DNA of 64,000 bases, taken from contig JAUTCS010000115.1 of NCBI GenBank assembly GCA_030673825.1, positions 1 through 64,000 of the forward strand, written 5' to 3'. This DNA comes from Verrucomicrobiota bacterium JB024. Its GTDB lineage: Bacteria > Verrucomicrobiota > Verrucomicrobiia > Opitutales > Cerasicoccaceae. Position numbers and translations under genes: made by a program. Of the stretch, positions 30,613-38,891 are shown one piece after another. The notes beneath the pieces are model-generated. The model was not told the DNA's origin. It was given only the letters and a program-made list of their open reading frames with translations, and searched no databases. The stretch's first letter is position 1; each line of letters starts with the position of its first letter.

Positions 30613-30648
30613 GCGAGAAACCCTTTTGTGCACAAAAGGGTTTCTCGC
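30613..30648. repeat. 36-bp perfect palindrome between feoB and mntR
   Basis: The 18-base arm GCGAGAAACCCTTTTGTG is followed at once by its exact reverse complement. It lies 20 bases after the feoB stop and 114 bases before the mntR start. As RNA it would be a very stable hairpin, so a feoB terminator is the simplest reading, although a clear T-run is lacking. A regulator site for mntR is possible. Confidence 0.9.
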
Positions 30649-30668
30649 ATCTATTAATCAAAAAGGTC

Positions 30669-32900
30669 CTACCCGAACTGCCGCCAGACGAAGGCCACGG
30701 CGATGCACAGGGGGATGCCGAAGGCGAAGGGCAGCAGCACGGACAGCGCGGTCCACCCGGCGCTGCGGGTCTCCTTATAAATAGTGTAGATAGTGGTGCT
30801 GCACGGGTTGTGGCACAGGCAGAAGAGCAGCAGGCACACGGCCGTCATGGTTGTCCAGCCGCCCGCGATCAGGATCTGGTGTACGATCCCGTCGTCGGCC
30901 TCGAACATCACCCCCGCGCCCGCGCCGACGCCGGTCATTCCGGTTTGCAGGACGGTGAGCATGAGGATGGTCGGGATGACAATCTCGTTGGCCGGGATGG
31001 CGATGACGTAGGCCAGCAGGATCAGTCCGCTCAGGCCCATGGCCCAGCCCAGCGGCTCCAGCCACCCGCTGAAGATAGTGGCTAGCGGCTCGCCGCCGAT
31101 GTGGACATTGGCCACCAACCAGATGACCGCCCCGGCAGGCACGGCGAACACGATTGCCCGCCACAGCACAAACAGCGTGCGGTCAATGATCGAGGTGTAG
31201 AGGGTCTGCCAGAAGTTCGGCGGGCGGTAGGGCGGCAGCTCCAGGCTGAAGGTGGACGCCTCGCCCCGCAGCACGGTCCGGCTGAGCACCCACGAGCTGA
31301 GGAAGGTCAGACCGAAGCCGAGCGTCACCACCGCGAAGACCACCCCCGTTGCCGCGAAGGTCGAGAACTGCGGCGAAACGAGCGAGCCGAAGAAAATCGT
31401 CGCGATCAGAATGAGCGTGGGCCAGCGTCCGTTGCAGACCGCAAAATTATTTGTGATCATGGCGATCAGGCGTTCGCGCGGGGAGTCGATGACGCGGCAG
31501 GCGATGATGCCCGCGGCGTTGCAGCCCAGCCCCATGGACATGGTGAGCGCCTGCTTGCCGTGCGCCCCCACGGCCTGGAAGATGCGGTCCAGATTGAAGG
31601 CCACGCGCGGCAGGTAGCCGAGGTCTTCCAGCAGCGTGAACAGCGGGAAGAAAATCGCCATCGGCGGTAGCATGACGCTGATTACCCACGCGCAGGACAA
31701 ATACATGCCGTCCACAGTCAGTCCGGTCAGCCAGTTCGGGAAGCCGATGTCCACCGTCAACTGGCGCAGCGCCGGGTGCCCCCAGTCCAGCAGGATGCCC
31801 GCGAGAAAGCTGCTCGGGTAGTTGGCCCCGATGATGGTGATCCACAGCACCGCCGCGAAGATCAGCAGCATGAGCGGAAACCCGATCAGCGGATGGGTGA
31901 GCACGCGGTCGAGCCGCGCCTGCCAGCGCGCCCGCGCCGAGTCCGAGGGCTGGTGCACGCTGGCGGAAAAGATCTTGGCCGACTCAGCGTAAATCTGCTC
32001 GGTCAGGCGGTCGTGCAGGTTGACCGGCGTGTGCCAGCGGTACGACTCCGCCAATTGACAGATATGCTCGCCCGCCTCGCGGTCGCGGGCGGTCGTTTCA
32101 TGCGCGGCGGATTCACCACCGGCGGCGTGGTCGGCGGCCAGCTTGCCTATTTCTCCGGAGCGCATGGAGGCGGTCACGGTCTCGTCGACGCAGAGCAGGC
32201 GCAGCGCGATCCAGGGTACATGGCGCAGGGTGGGGAAGGCGGCGCGGATCGCTTGCGTGAGGTCGTCGAGCGGCTGCTGGATTTCGGGAATGTTCAGTGG
32301 CAGACGGCGGCCCTGGGGGCGTTCGCCCGCGGCGACGCGGGAGACGGCCTGAAGCAGTTCGTCGATGCCCTCGCCCCGGCGGGCCGAGCACGGCACCACG
32401 GGCACGCCCAGTTCGGCCTCCAGCGCGGACACATCAATCTCGATGTGGTGGGCGCGGGCCTCGTCCATCAGGTTCAGGCATACGACCACGCGCTTGGTGA
32501 TCTGGAGGATTTGCAGGACGAGGTTGAGGTTGCGCTCGACGGCGGTGCTGTCCACCACCACGAGCGTCACGTCCGGACGGCCAAAGAGTACGAAGTCGCG
32601 GGCCACCTCCTCGTCGGGTGAGGCCGACAGCAGCGAATACGTGCCGGGCAGGTCCACCAGCCGGTAGCTCTTGCCTTCGTAGGAAAAAGCTCCCTCGGCG
32701 CGGGCGATGGTCTTGCCGGGCCAGTTACCGGTGTGCTGGTGCAGACCGGTCAGGCGGTTAAAGACCGTGCTCTTGCCGGTGTTGGGATTGCCGGCCAGGG
32801 CGATGACAGCGTCGCAGTCGTCAATGCGCAGCCCCAGGGGGCGCGAAGCCGGCGCGGGTGGGCAATGGCACGAGGTCGAGGTACACTGGGAGCACTTCAT
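30669..32900 (-). CDS. feoB: Ferrous iron transporter FeoB
   Basis: A 743-aa inner-membrane Fe(II) transporter. The N-terminal G domain has G1 GNPNTGKSTVFNRL, G3 LVDLPGTYSL and G4 LNLMDEAR, followed by a helical regulatory domain and about eight to ten membrane helices with the two Gate regions (for example CNAAGIIACRVIDSPRERL). An extra cysteine-rich start, MKCSQCTSTSCHC, precedes the G domain and could bind metal. The ATG overlaps the stop of the DtxR-FeoA gene by 4 bases, so regulator and transporter are translationally coupled. Confidence 0.96.
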   Translation of the reverse strand: MKCSQCTSTSCHCPPAPASRPLGLRIDDCDAVIALAGNPNTGKSTVFNRLTGLHQHTGNWPGKTIARAEGAFSYEGKSYRLVDLPGTYSLLSASPDEEVARDFVLFGRPDVTLVVVDSTAVERNLNLVLQILQITKRVVVCLNLMDEARAHHIEIDVSALEAELGVPVVPCSARRGEGIDELLQAVSRVAAGERPQGRRLPLNIPEIQQPLDDLTQAIRAAFPTLRHVPWIALRLLCVDETVTASMRSGEIGKLAADHAAGGESAAHETTARDREAGEHICQLAESYRWHTPVNLHDRLTEQIYAESAKIFSASVHQPSDSARARWQARLDRVLTHPLIGFPLMLLIFAAVLWITIIGANYPSSFLAGILLDWGHPALRQLTVDIGFPNWLTGLTVDGMYLSCAWVISVMLPPMAIFFPLFTLLEDLGYLPRVAFNLDRIFQAVGAHGKQALTMSMGLGCNAAGIIACRVIDSPRERLIAMITNNFAVCNGRWPTLILIATIFFGSLVSPQFSTFAATGVVFAVVTLGFGLTFLSSWVLSRTVLRGEASTFSLELPPYRPPNFWQTLYTSIIDRTLFVLWRAIVFAVPAGAVIWLVANVHIGGEPLATIFSGWLEPLGWAMGLSGLILLAYVIAIPANEIVIPTILMLTVLQTGMTGVGAGAGVMFEADDGIVHQILIAGGWTTMTAVCLLLFCLCHNPCSTTIYTIYKETRSAGWTALSVLLPFAFGIPLCIAVAFVWRQFG

Positions 32901-33862
32901 GAGCGGGCCTCCGCGGCGGGCGTTTCAATGACAACCTGGTCGGCCTGCTCGGGGCGCAGCGCCACAAGGGTGTTGCGCACGCGGTAGGCGATAGGGCTGC
33001 CCATCGGGCTTTTCAGCTCCACGCTCACGTGGCTGGGCGGGACGAAGCCCAGGTCGAGCATGCGGGTACGCTCGGAGCCGGTGCAGGAGGCCAGCAGGCG
33101 GACCACGGTGGCTGATTGGCCTTCATTTAAACTTGAGAGTCGGGCCACGCGGGGGAGCTTCTGGCAATCGGTCTCGACGACGCGCACAAGCGCGGCGGCG
33201 GCAGGGTCGAGGCGGCATTCACGGCCCTCCACCCACACGAGCAACTGGTCGGGCTCGTGGGCGAGGATTTTAACCAGCATGCCGGGGGCCAGGCCCAGAT
33301 CGACGAGCGCCTGCCCGAGAGCCTCGGGCTCATCACCGACGTGGGTAACCCGCACGATGGCGCCGTCCGGGGCAGCGTCGAGCGCCATGCCCGTTAACAC
33401 CGGCAGCTCGCCGGTGCGGGTGGGGATGGGGTCGCCGTGCGGGTCGTAGCGCGGGTGCCCCAACTGCTGAGAGAGTGCGTCCACGTCCTCGGCGGAAATG
33501 TGGTGCTCGGCCTCGTCGGCCTTTCGGTGCCAGCGGGCCGGGCGCTCCTCGGTCATGCGGGCGAGGTAGGTCTCATAGAGCCGGTGCGCGCGGATAACCT
33601 GGCGGGCGTAGTTGCGGCCCTCGTCGGTCATACCGACGCCGGAGCCCTGGAGCGTGACCAGCCCGGCCTGCCGCATGCGCTTAAGCTGCTCCACCGTCTC
33701 GTTAATCGAGCGGTTGAGAACTCCGGCGACACCCTCCACAGTGGCTGGCTGCCGCTCACCCTCGTACTCGCACTCGTGCAGGTACTTCAGGGTGTCCTCG
33801 GTCCACACCCGGTCGAGCGAGGGAGCTGAGCGATACTGCGAAAGCGGTGACGGTTCGGTCAT
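32897..33862 (-). CDS. DtxR-family repressor fused to two FeoA-like domains
   Basis: A 321-aa protein. Residues 18-85 form a winged helix (TLKYLHECEYEGERQPATVEG, GLVTLQGSGVGMTDEGRN). Residues 85-145 form the DtxR metal-binding and dimer domain (KADEAEHHISAEDVDALSQ). Two SH3-like FeoA domains follow: about 160-230 (EALGQALVDLGLAPGMLV) and about 235-312 (SGCTGSERTRMLDLGFVPP-like). Classic DtxR has one SH3 domain, and FeoA is normally a separate small protein partner of FeoB. Here the operon has no free feoA, so this protein may both repress the operon and contact FeoB. Confidence 0.88.
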   Translation of the reverse strand: MTEPSPLSQYRSAPSLDRVWTEDTLKYLHECEYEGERQPATVEGVAGVLNRSINETVEQLKRMRQAGLVTLQGSGVGMTDEGRNYARQVIRAHRLYETYLARMTEERPARWHRKADEAEHHISAEDVDALSQQLGHPRYDPHGDPIPTRTGELPVLTGMALDAAPDGAIVRVTHVGDEPEALGQALVDLGLAPGMLVKILAHEPDQLLVWVEGRECRLDPAAAALVRVVETDCQKLPRVARLSSLNEGQSATVVRLLASCTGSERTRMLDLGFVPPSHVSVELKSPMGSPIAYRVRNTLVALRPEQADQVVIETPAAEARS

Positions 33863-33897
33863 GGGCGATGGTGATGCAAGTGATGTTTATGTCTTTA

Positions 33898-33913
33898 TGT
33901 AGCATAGGTTACA
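33898..33913 (-). promoter_or_regulatory. Candidate DtxR operator, copy 1
   Basis: TGTAGCATAGGTTACA, an imperfect dyad, lies 36 bases upstream of the DtxR-FeoA start. It matches copy 2 at 13 of 16 positions. Confidence 0.7.
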
Positions 33914-33931
33914 TTTTGAATCAACGAAAAA

Positions 33932-33947
33932 TGTAGCCAAGGTTACA
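33932..33947 (-). promoter_or_regulatory. Candidate DtxR operator, copy 2
   Basis: TGTAGCCAAGGTTACA, a good dyad (TGTARCC and GGYTACA halves), 34 bases from copy 1 (start to start). Apart from these two sites the 417-base gap between 33863 and 34279 shows no gene; it also holds the lacI operator at its right end. Confidence 0.72.
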
Positions 33948-34252
33948 TCCTCAGTGAATATCCCCGTCTCCGTCGTTAAAGTCAAGTGCGCAGTTGGCGG
34001 ACTGATTTTATTGGTTGCAGGCGAGGGGGGGCTTGCCCGGCTGTTGGCGAGGATATCGATGGGGGTGGTATCTGTAGAAGCAAGTTTCTAGCTTCATTCG
34101 TTGAGTCCGGGAGCGGTCAGAATACCTTCACGTCCGAGGCAGGGTAGGTGCGTTTCCTCTATTTATGCCGAAAGCGCTGTGGTCGCGGATGTGTTCGGTG
34201 TTGCTCTGCGGTAGCCCGGTCGGCTACAGAGGTTTTACTTGGCATTTCGGAG

Positions 34253-34264
34253 GATAACGTTAAT
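34253..34264 (+). promoter_or_regulatory. Operator A, upstream of the first lacI gene
   Basis: GATAACGTTAAT matches ATTAACGTTAAT at 10 of 12 positions and lies 16 bases before the lacI ATG, overlapping a GGAGGA sequence that is too far upstream to be its ribosome site. It suggests autoregulation. Confidence 0.7.
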
Positions 34265-34279
34265 ATAATTTAAATTAAT

Positions 34280-35383
34280 ATGAACAAGACGACACCTAAA
34301 AGGAAGAAGACGAGCCGCCTGCCGGGGATAAACGCGCGGGCGGTCACGTTGAAAGACATTGCCGCCTCATTGGGGGTATCGGCGATGACGGTGTCGAACA
34401 TTCTGCAGAGTAATCCGAACACGAAATACCGCCAGGAGACGATCGAGCGCGTCCAGCGGGAGGCCTCGCGAATGGGTTACCAGGCAAACCGTTCCGCGCA
34501 GGCCATACGCCGTGGCAAAACCGGGATCATCGGTTTTGTCGGTAAAAGCACCAACCAGTGCCAGAAGGTTCACGACATTGTGTCGCTGCCTTTCATGACC
34601 GGGTTGAGTCAGTTCCTGATCGCGCATTCGAAGCACGTCGGTCTGGTCGAGTTGGAAGAGTTGACGACGGCTGAATCCGAAGTGCTGCCGCCCGTGCTGC
34701 GGGAGCGTTTCTTCGACGGTCTCGTGGTCGGGCACGGACTGCGTAAGCCGTTTATCAAAACCGTTGCCGACAGTGAAGTACCGGCGATCTTCTTCGACTG
34801 TGGCGTTTTCATGCCCCAAAACTGCATCTACCGCGACGAGCGCTACGCGACCCGCAAGGCGCTGGACCGGCTCCTTGAGGCGGGACACCGCAAGATCGCC
34901 TTTCGCTGGTCCAAGGCCTACTGGGACAAGATCGATCAGGATAAGCACAAGCACTACAGTTTTGCCGTCCGCGAGGATGCTTATCAGAAGTACATGATCG
35001 AGCACGGACTGGAGCCGGTATCGCTCAAGAGCGATACCATTGAAGGTCTCGTGGATGAGATTCGCGGTACTGATTGTACGGCGATTCTCTTGGACTCGCA
35101 TTGCCCCTTTATCCTTGGGGCGCTCTATGCGCTCAACTTGCGCGTACCGGACGACTTTTCGCTCGTCTCCATTGCTTGTGAGACAAACATCCCCGTCATT
35201 GATCTGGAGGTATCCGGTATGGGCTTTGACCGTCTCGCGGCAGGTCGTCAGGCCGCGGAGATGATCTGTAAGCTCATCGACTCCCCGGAAGCCGGGCAGC
35301 CTTCCATCGCCATCAAGTCGGACTGGGAAGACAAGGGGACACTCAGCAAGCCGGTGAAGCGGGCCAAGGCGTCTCTGCGCTAG
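34280..35383 (+). CDS. LacI-family regulator of the sulfatase locus
   Basis: A 367-aa regulator. The LacI headpiece is at residues 20-75 (VTLKDIAASLGVSAMTVSNI and the hinge helix region MGYQANRSAQAIRRGKTG). A periplasmic-binding-protein-like ligand domain follows, with the usual FDCGVF and DSHCPFILGAL segments. The basic leader KKTSRLPGINAR before the headpiece is longer than usual. An operator overlaps its upstream region, and the same site precedes the next sulfatase, the PEP-CTERM gene, the PHP-domain gene and the third sulfatase. The effector is probably a sugar released from the target polysaccharide; this is inferred. Confidence 0.93.
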   Translation: MNKTTPKRKKTSRLPGINARAVTLKDIAASLGVSAMTVSNILQSNPNTKYRQETIERVQREASRMGYQANRSAQAIRRGKTGIIGFVGKSTNQCQKVHDIVSLPFMTGLSQFLIAHSKHVGLVELEELTTAESEVLPPVLRERFFDGLVVGHGLRKPFIKTVADSEVPAIFFDCGVFMPQNCIYRDERYATRKALDRLLEAGHRKIAFRWSKAYWDKIDQDKHKHYSFAVREDAYQKYMIEHGLEPVSLKSDTIEGLVDEIRGTDCTAILLDSHCPFILGALYALNLRVPDDFSLVSIACETNIPVIDLEVSGMGFDRLAAGRQAAEMICKLIDSPEAGQPSIAIKSDWEDKGTLSKPVKRAKASLR

Positions 35384-35435
35384 CACACCCAGGGGGTTCT
35401 TCTGGCCCTAAATCGGAACTCAGCTACGGAAATGG

Positions 35436-35464
35436 TTGACACTGGATATTAACGTTACTATTGA
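35436..35464 (+). promoter_or_regulatory. Operator A within the promoter of sulfatase 1
   Basis: A TTGACA -35 box (35436-35441) is followed by the operator ATTAACGTTACT (35448-35459), which fills the spacer up to a weak -10 near 35459-35464. A repressor bound here would block the polymerase. A further half-site GCGTTAAT lies just downstream. Confidence 0.75.
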
Positions 35465-35507
35465 TGCGTTAATTTCCAGTGAACCTCCTCGTTTGTATTA
35501 GGTATTT

Positions 35508-37016
35508 ATGAAGCCGCCCTTGAACGTCCTTTGGTTGATGTCCGATCAGCATAATGCTCACTGTATGGGGTGTGCCGGTCATCCCGATGTCCGTACGCCT
35601 CATCTCGACGCGCTTGCGGGGCTCGGGACACGGTTTACCCATGCTTACTGTAATAACCCGATTTGCGGACCTTCGCGCTCGTGTTTCTTAAGCGGCCAGT
35701 TTGTTAAGACGCACGGCATCGCCGCCAACTTTATTCGGGAGCGGGAAGATGAAGCGCCCAATCTGGGCCGGACTTTTCGGGAGGGTGGTTATCAATGCGC
35801 GCTGATCGGCAAGGCTCACCTGCCCGCCAAATGGGTGCGGGAGGGCTTCGAGTATGTGCGTTTATCGGATCTGGCTGACGCCAGTGTGGACGATCCTCGC
35901 ACGTGCCACTACTTTAACGATCTGGTGGAGGCGGGATTGGCGGACGACTATGACCAGGGCACGCTCATGCCCGGTCACCCGGGCTGCGGTATGCGTTCGT
36001 TTATCAGCCGCTTGCCGGAGGAGTACTCGCTCGAGGCTTGGACAGGGCGGGAGGCGAGAGGTTTTCTTGCCCGGCGCGATCGCGAGCGTCCTTTTTTCCT
36101 GAAAGTCAGTTTTCAGCGTCCGCACGATCCTTATGCTCCGCCCGCAGCGCGTGCGCACGAGTATGCCCCAGAGGCATTGAGATTGCCGGACAACGCGGAT
36201 GATTTTCTTCGGTATCGCCTGAAGGGGAAACCCAAAGCCCAGCAGCAGTATGCCGCCGGAGAGCTCGGGGTGGGGTACCCCTTCCGCCCGCGCGATGCGG
36301 AGGACCTCAAGCTGCAGATGGCGCGTCATTTTACCCTGATCACGATGATCGATGAGGCCATCGGAGGGATACTTGCTGACCTGAAGACGGCTGGTGATCT
36401 CGACAACACGCTCATCGTTTATGTGGCCGACCATGGTGACTTCGCCGGTGAGCACGGGATGATGCTGAAAAACCTGGGCATCTATGAGTCTATCCACAAT
36501 ATCCCGCTGATCATTGCCGGTCCGGGAGTCCCGGCGGGGCAGGTGCGCGATGCCTTCTTCGAGAGTGTTGATTTCTTTCCCACCCTGTGTGAGCTGACTG
36601 GCCTGAAGGCTGATCCGGCGGTTGACGGCGTCTCGCGTGTTCCCGAACTGGAGGGAGCCGCGCCCCGGCTTGAGCAGACCGTTTGTGAATGGCTTTCCAC
36701 GCGTGGAGACGGCGACGAGGTGCATGCCGTGCGCGCGGAGCGTTACCGTTACGTGGTTTACGACAACGCCCCGGAGGACGGTGAGCTTTACGATCACCGC
36801 ACGGACCCCGAAGAGATGGTCAACCTCTTTCACGACCCGGACTGTCAGGATGTCGTCCGTCATTTTCAGCAGGTTGTCGAAGCTTACAGAAAGGGCGCTG
36901 TGCGGAGGCAGACTCCGGCTGATGACGCCTGCCTGGCCAAACAGTACCTGTCCAGCCCGACCCTGCAGCTTCACCAGGGTGGGGCATGTTGGTCGGAGTT
37001 GGTGTCGCGGGTTTAG
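35508..37016 (+). CDS. Sulfatase 1, Cys-type, no signal peptide
   Basis: A 502-aa alkaline-phosphatase-fold sulfatase. The metal-binding start VLWLMSDQHNAH and the formylglycine motif CGPSRSCFLSGQF are clear; Cys53 should be converted to formylglycine. VADHGDFAGEHGMM carries the second metal site. The protein starts directly with the catalytic domain and has no signal peptide, so it appears cytoplasmic and would act on imported sulfated oligosaccharides. Sequence style is like choline-sulfatase or S1 carbohydrate sulfatases; the exact substrate cannot be read. No formylglycine-generating enzyme or anaerobic maturase is in the window. Confidence 0.94.
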   Translation: MKPPLNVLWLMSDQHNAHCMGCAGHPDVRTPHLDALAGLGTRFTHAYCNNPICGPSRSCFLSGQFVKTHGIAANFIREREDEAPNLGRTFREGGYQCALIGKAHLPAKWVREGFEYVRLSDLADASVDDPRTCHYFNDLVEAGLADDYDQGTLMPGHPGCGMRSFISRLPEEYSLEAWTGREARGFLARRDRERPFFLKVSFQRPHDPYAPPAARAHEYAPEALRLPDNADDFLRYRLKGKPKAQQQYAAGELGVGYPFRPRDAEDLKLQMARHFTLITMIDEAIGGILADLKTAGDLDNTLIVYVADHGDFAGEHGMMLKNLGIYESIHNIPLIIAGPGVPAGQVRDAFFESVDFFPTLCELTGLKADPAVDGVSRVPELEGAAPRLEQTVCEWLSTRGDGDEVHAVRAERYRYVVYDNAPEDGELYDHRTDPEEMVNLFHDPDCQDVVRHFQQVVEAYRKGAVRRQTPADDACLAKQYLSSPTLQLHQGGACWSELVSRV

Positions 37017-37068
37017 CGCGCGGTTACTATCGATCTTCTCGAAGAACTCAAATGAAGCAAAAAATCGC

Positions 37069-37096
37069 TTGACGGAAACGTTAACGTTAATATTGT
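37069..37096 (+). promoter_or_regulatory. Operator A within the promoter of the PEP-CTERM gene
   Basis: TTGACG (37069-37074) and TATTGT (37091-37096) are 16 bases apart. The operator GTTAACGTTAAT (37080-37091) lies between them, the same arrangement as upstream of sulfatase 1. Confidence 0.75.
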
Positions 37097-37143
37097 GGGG
37101 GTGAGTTAGGTAAAACTCCCCTCACTTATCAACCGTATTCCCC

Positions 37144-37935
37144 ATGAACAAAATATATTCTGCCACCCTCCTTACGCTGCTCGGGCTGTGCCCGCTCCTG
37201 AACGCCGTGACCATCACGTTTGATGATGCCTCCACGGACTTGACCAGCAACTTCGATTACTCCGCTAACCCCACTCAGTACACTTGGCAGGCCGCCGGTG
37301 GTGTTGACAATACCGGGTCTGTCAGCACGAGTACGCTGTTTAATACGACGGCGGCTTACACGCCTGGGACGTTGAATTTTTCGACCATCGGCGACAGTGG
37401 ATCGATTTCGATCGACTTCCTTTGGACGGATACTCTTGGGACGGGGAACAACTACGGAGTCATGCAGTTGGGTCTTGTGAAAACTCTCGGTGCCGTTCTC
37501 GACACTCGCGCCATTCTGATGCGGTCCGGCTCAGAGGTAAACCAGGTTTATTTCCGCTATTTAACGAACTCGGGCTTCACCAATGATAGCGATTTGATCA
37601 ATCTCGTTGATTCTACCTGGTACCGCATGGAGGTTACTTTCACCATGACTGCGGCCGATACGATCAAGGCCGAGATGACGCTCCTGAACATTGGCAGTGA
37701 TGGTACCGCCACCCCTGTGCTCATCTCAAGCTACACAGCCGAACGTGCCTCCGATATCATCGGTGAAGATGTTTATACAGGCTTCATCACTCAACGCGCC
37801 TATGCCGGGTCTGTCACGACGATTGACAATTACTCCACCTCGGCGATTCCCGAACCCGGCGAAGGGGCTGTCTTTATGGGCGCTCTCGCGCTCATCGTGT
37901 TTGGTGGCCTGCGTAAAATCCGGGCCCGGCGCTGA
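37144..37935 (+). CDS. Secreted PEP-CTERM protein, lectin-like
   Basis: A 263-aa exported protein with a signal peptide (MNKIYSATLLTLLGLCPLLN) and a beta-rich body (FDYSANPTQYTW to TIDNYSTSA). The C-terminus is a PEP-CTERM sorting signal: IPEPGEGA, a hydrophobic helix, then the basic tail GGLRKIRARR. Such signals are processed by an exosortase in bacteria that make exopolysaccharide. The body resembles concanavalin-like or carbohydrate-binding sheets, without a recognised active site. It may bind the polysaccharide at the cell surface. Its promoter carries an operator, and the following genes could be read through from here. Confidence 0.85.
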   Translation: MNKIYSATLLTLLGLCPLLNAVTITFDDASTDLTSNFDYSANPTQYTWQAAGGVDNTGSVSTSTLFNTTAAYTPGTLNFSTIGDSGSISIDFLWTDTLGTGNNYGVMQLGLVKTLGAVLDTRAILMRSGSEVNQVYFRYLTNSGFTNDSDLINLVDSTWYRMEVTFTMTAADTIKAEMTLLNIGSDGTATPVLISSYTAERASDIIGEDVYTGFITQRAYAGSVTTIDNYSTSAIPEPGEGAVFMGALALIVFGGLRKIRARR

Positions 37936-38049
37936 CGCTCTCGTTGTTCTCGCTATCCCTTCGGGGCTGGCTAATAAATTAAAAACAGGTCCACTTTGAG
38001 TGGAATATGATCCGGATGGAAATCTGGGTCGGCTTCCTTACCCCCGTAC

Positions 38050-38829
38050 ATGCCCTTTACCCGATACCAACGCTTTTTCCCTCTCGCCAAGATCCGCTCC
38101 CGGGCGGCGCAGGCGGGTGGGGGAGAGGTAAGTCTGCCGCGCCGAGACCGCGCGCGCAGCGGTTTCTCACTGATCGAACTGCTGGCGGTGATTTCGGTGA
38201 TCGCTATACTGGGGTCTCTGTTGTTCGTGACCCTTGGAAGTACGATCGAGTCAGCGCGGAAGACGACATGCGCCAGCAATCTCAGGCAGCTCGCCGCCGG
38301 CCACCAGGCCTACGTGGCGGACAATGAGGGGTGGATCATTACAGGGTATAAAGACGGTGAGGGCGGCGAATCCACCTGGACCTTTCGGCTCGCACCTTAT
38401 CTCAACATGACGAACAAGGAGCTGCGCTTCGAGGAGGAACTGCAATGTCCGGTGGCCTACGCGGGCTTTGGGACCAATGGGGGATTTCAGGGGAAGGGCC
38501 AGGGGCTGACTTACGGCCTGAACGCTTGCCTGGGGAGTCGGGGAGGCGGGACATCCGCTCCGTTCAAGATGTCGTCCATCGAGCAACCGTCGAAGCTTAT
38601 TTTATTCGGTGATCAGGGGGTTACGGCTTCCGGCCAGAACGACTATATCAATGGCTGGAACCTGTCCTGGAATTCCGACAAGAACAACTTTGTACACGAC
38701 AATGGCACCACCATGAACGTCGTTTTTATCGATGGCCATGTGGAGTCGCTGACGAGGGAGCAGACGATCTTTAAGGCGAACCAGCGCTGCTACCCTTGGA
38801 CGGAGACGCCTGTGATGGGCTGGAAGTGA
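38050..38829 (+). CDS. Prepilin-like protein (type II pseudopilin N-terminus)
   Basis: A 259-aa protein with the prepilin cleavage and methylation motif RSG-FSLIELLAVISVIAIL near residues 37-54, then a soluble domain. A segment near the C-terminus, HDNGTTMNVVFIDGHV, is a variant of the H-X9-DG motif found in many verrucomicrobial and planctomycete proteins of this class. With the ATG at 38050 the leader is 38 residues, unusually long. GGGAGAGG at 38119-38126 sits in front of an in-frame CTG (38134) that would give a normal 10-residue leader, so the real start is uncertain. Function unknown; these proteins are often linked to polysaccharide loci. Confidence 0.82.
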   Translation: MPFTRYQRFFPLAKIRSRAAQAGGGEVSLPRRDRARSGFSLIELLAVISVIAILGSLLFVTLGSTIESARKTTCASNLRQLAAGHQAYVADNEGWIITGYKDGEGGESTWTFRLAPYLNMTNKELRFEEELQCPVAYAGFGTNGGFQGKGQGLTYGLNACLGSRGGGTSAPFKMSSIEQPSKLILFGDQGVTASGQNDYINGWNLSWNSDKNNFVHDNGTTMNVVFIDGHVESLTREQTIFKANQRCYPWTETPVMGWK

Positions 38830-38891
38830 GTAGTGGGTGTTTTTTGCGCCCATGTGCAGATGATGTATATATGGAGAAATTATTTTATAAT

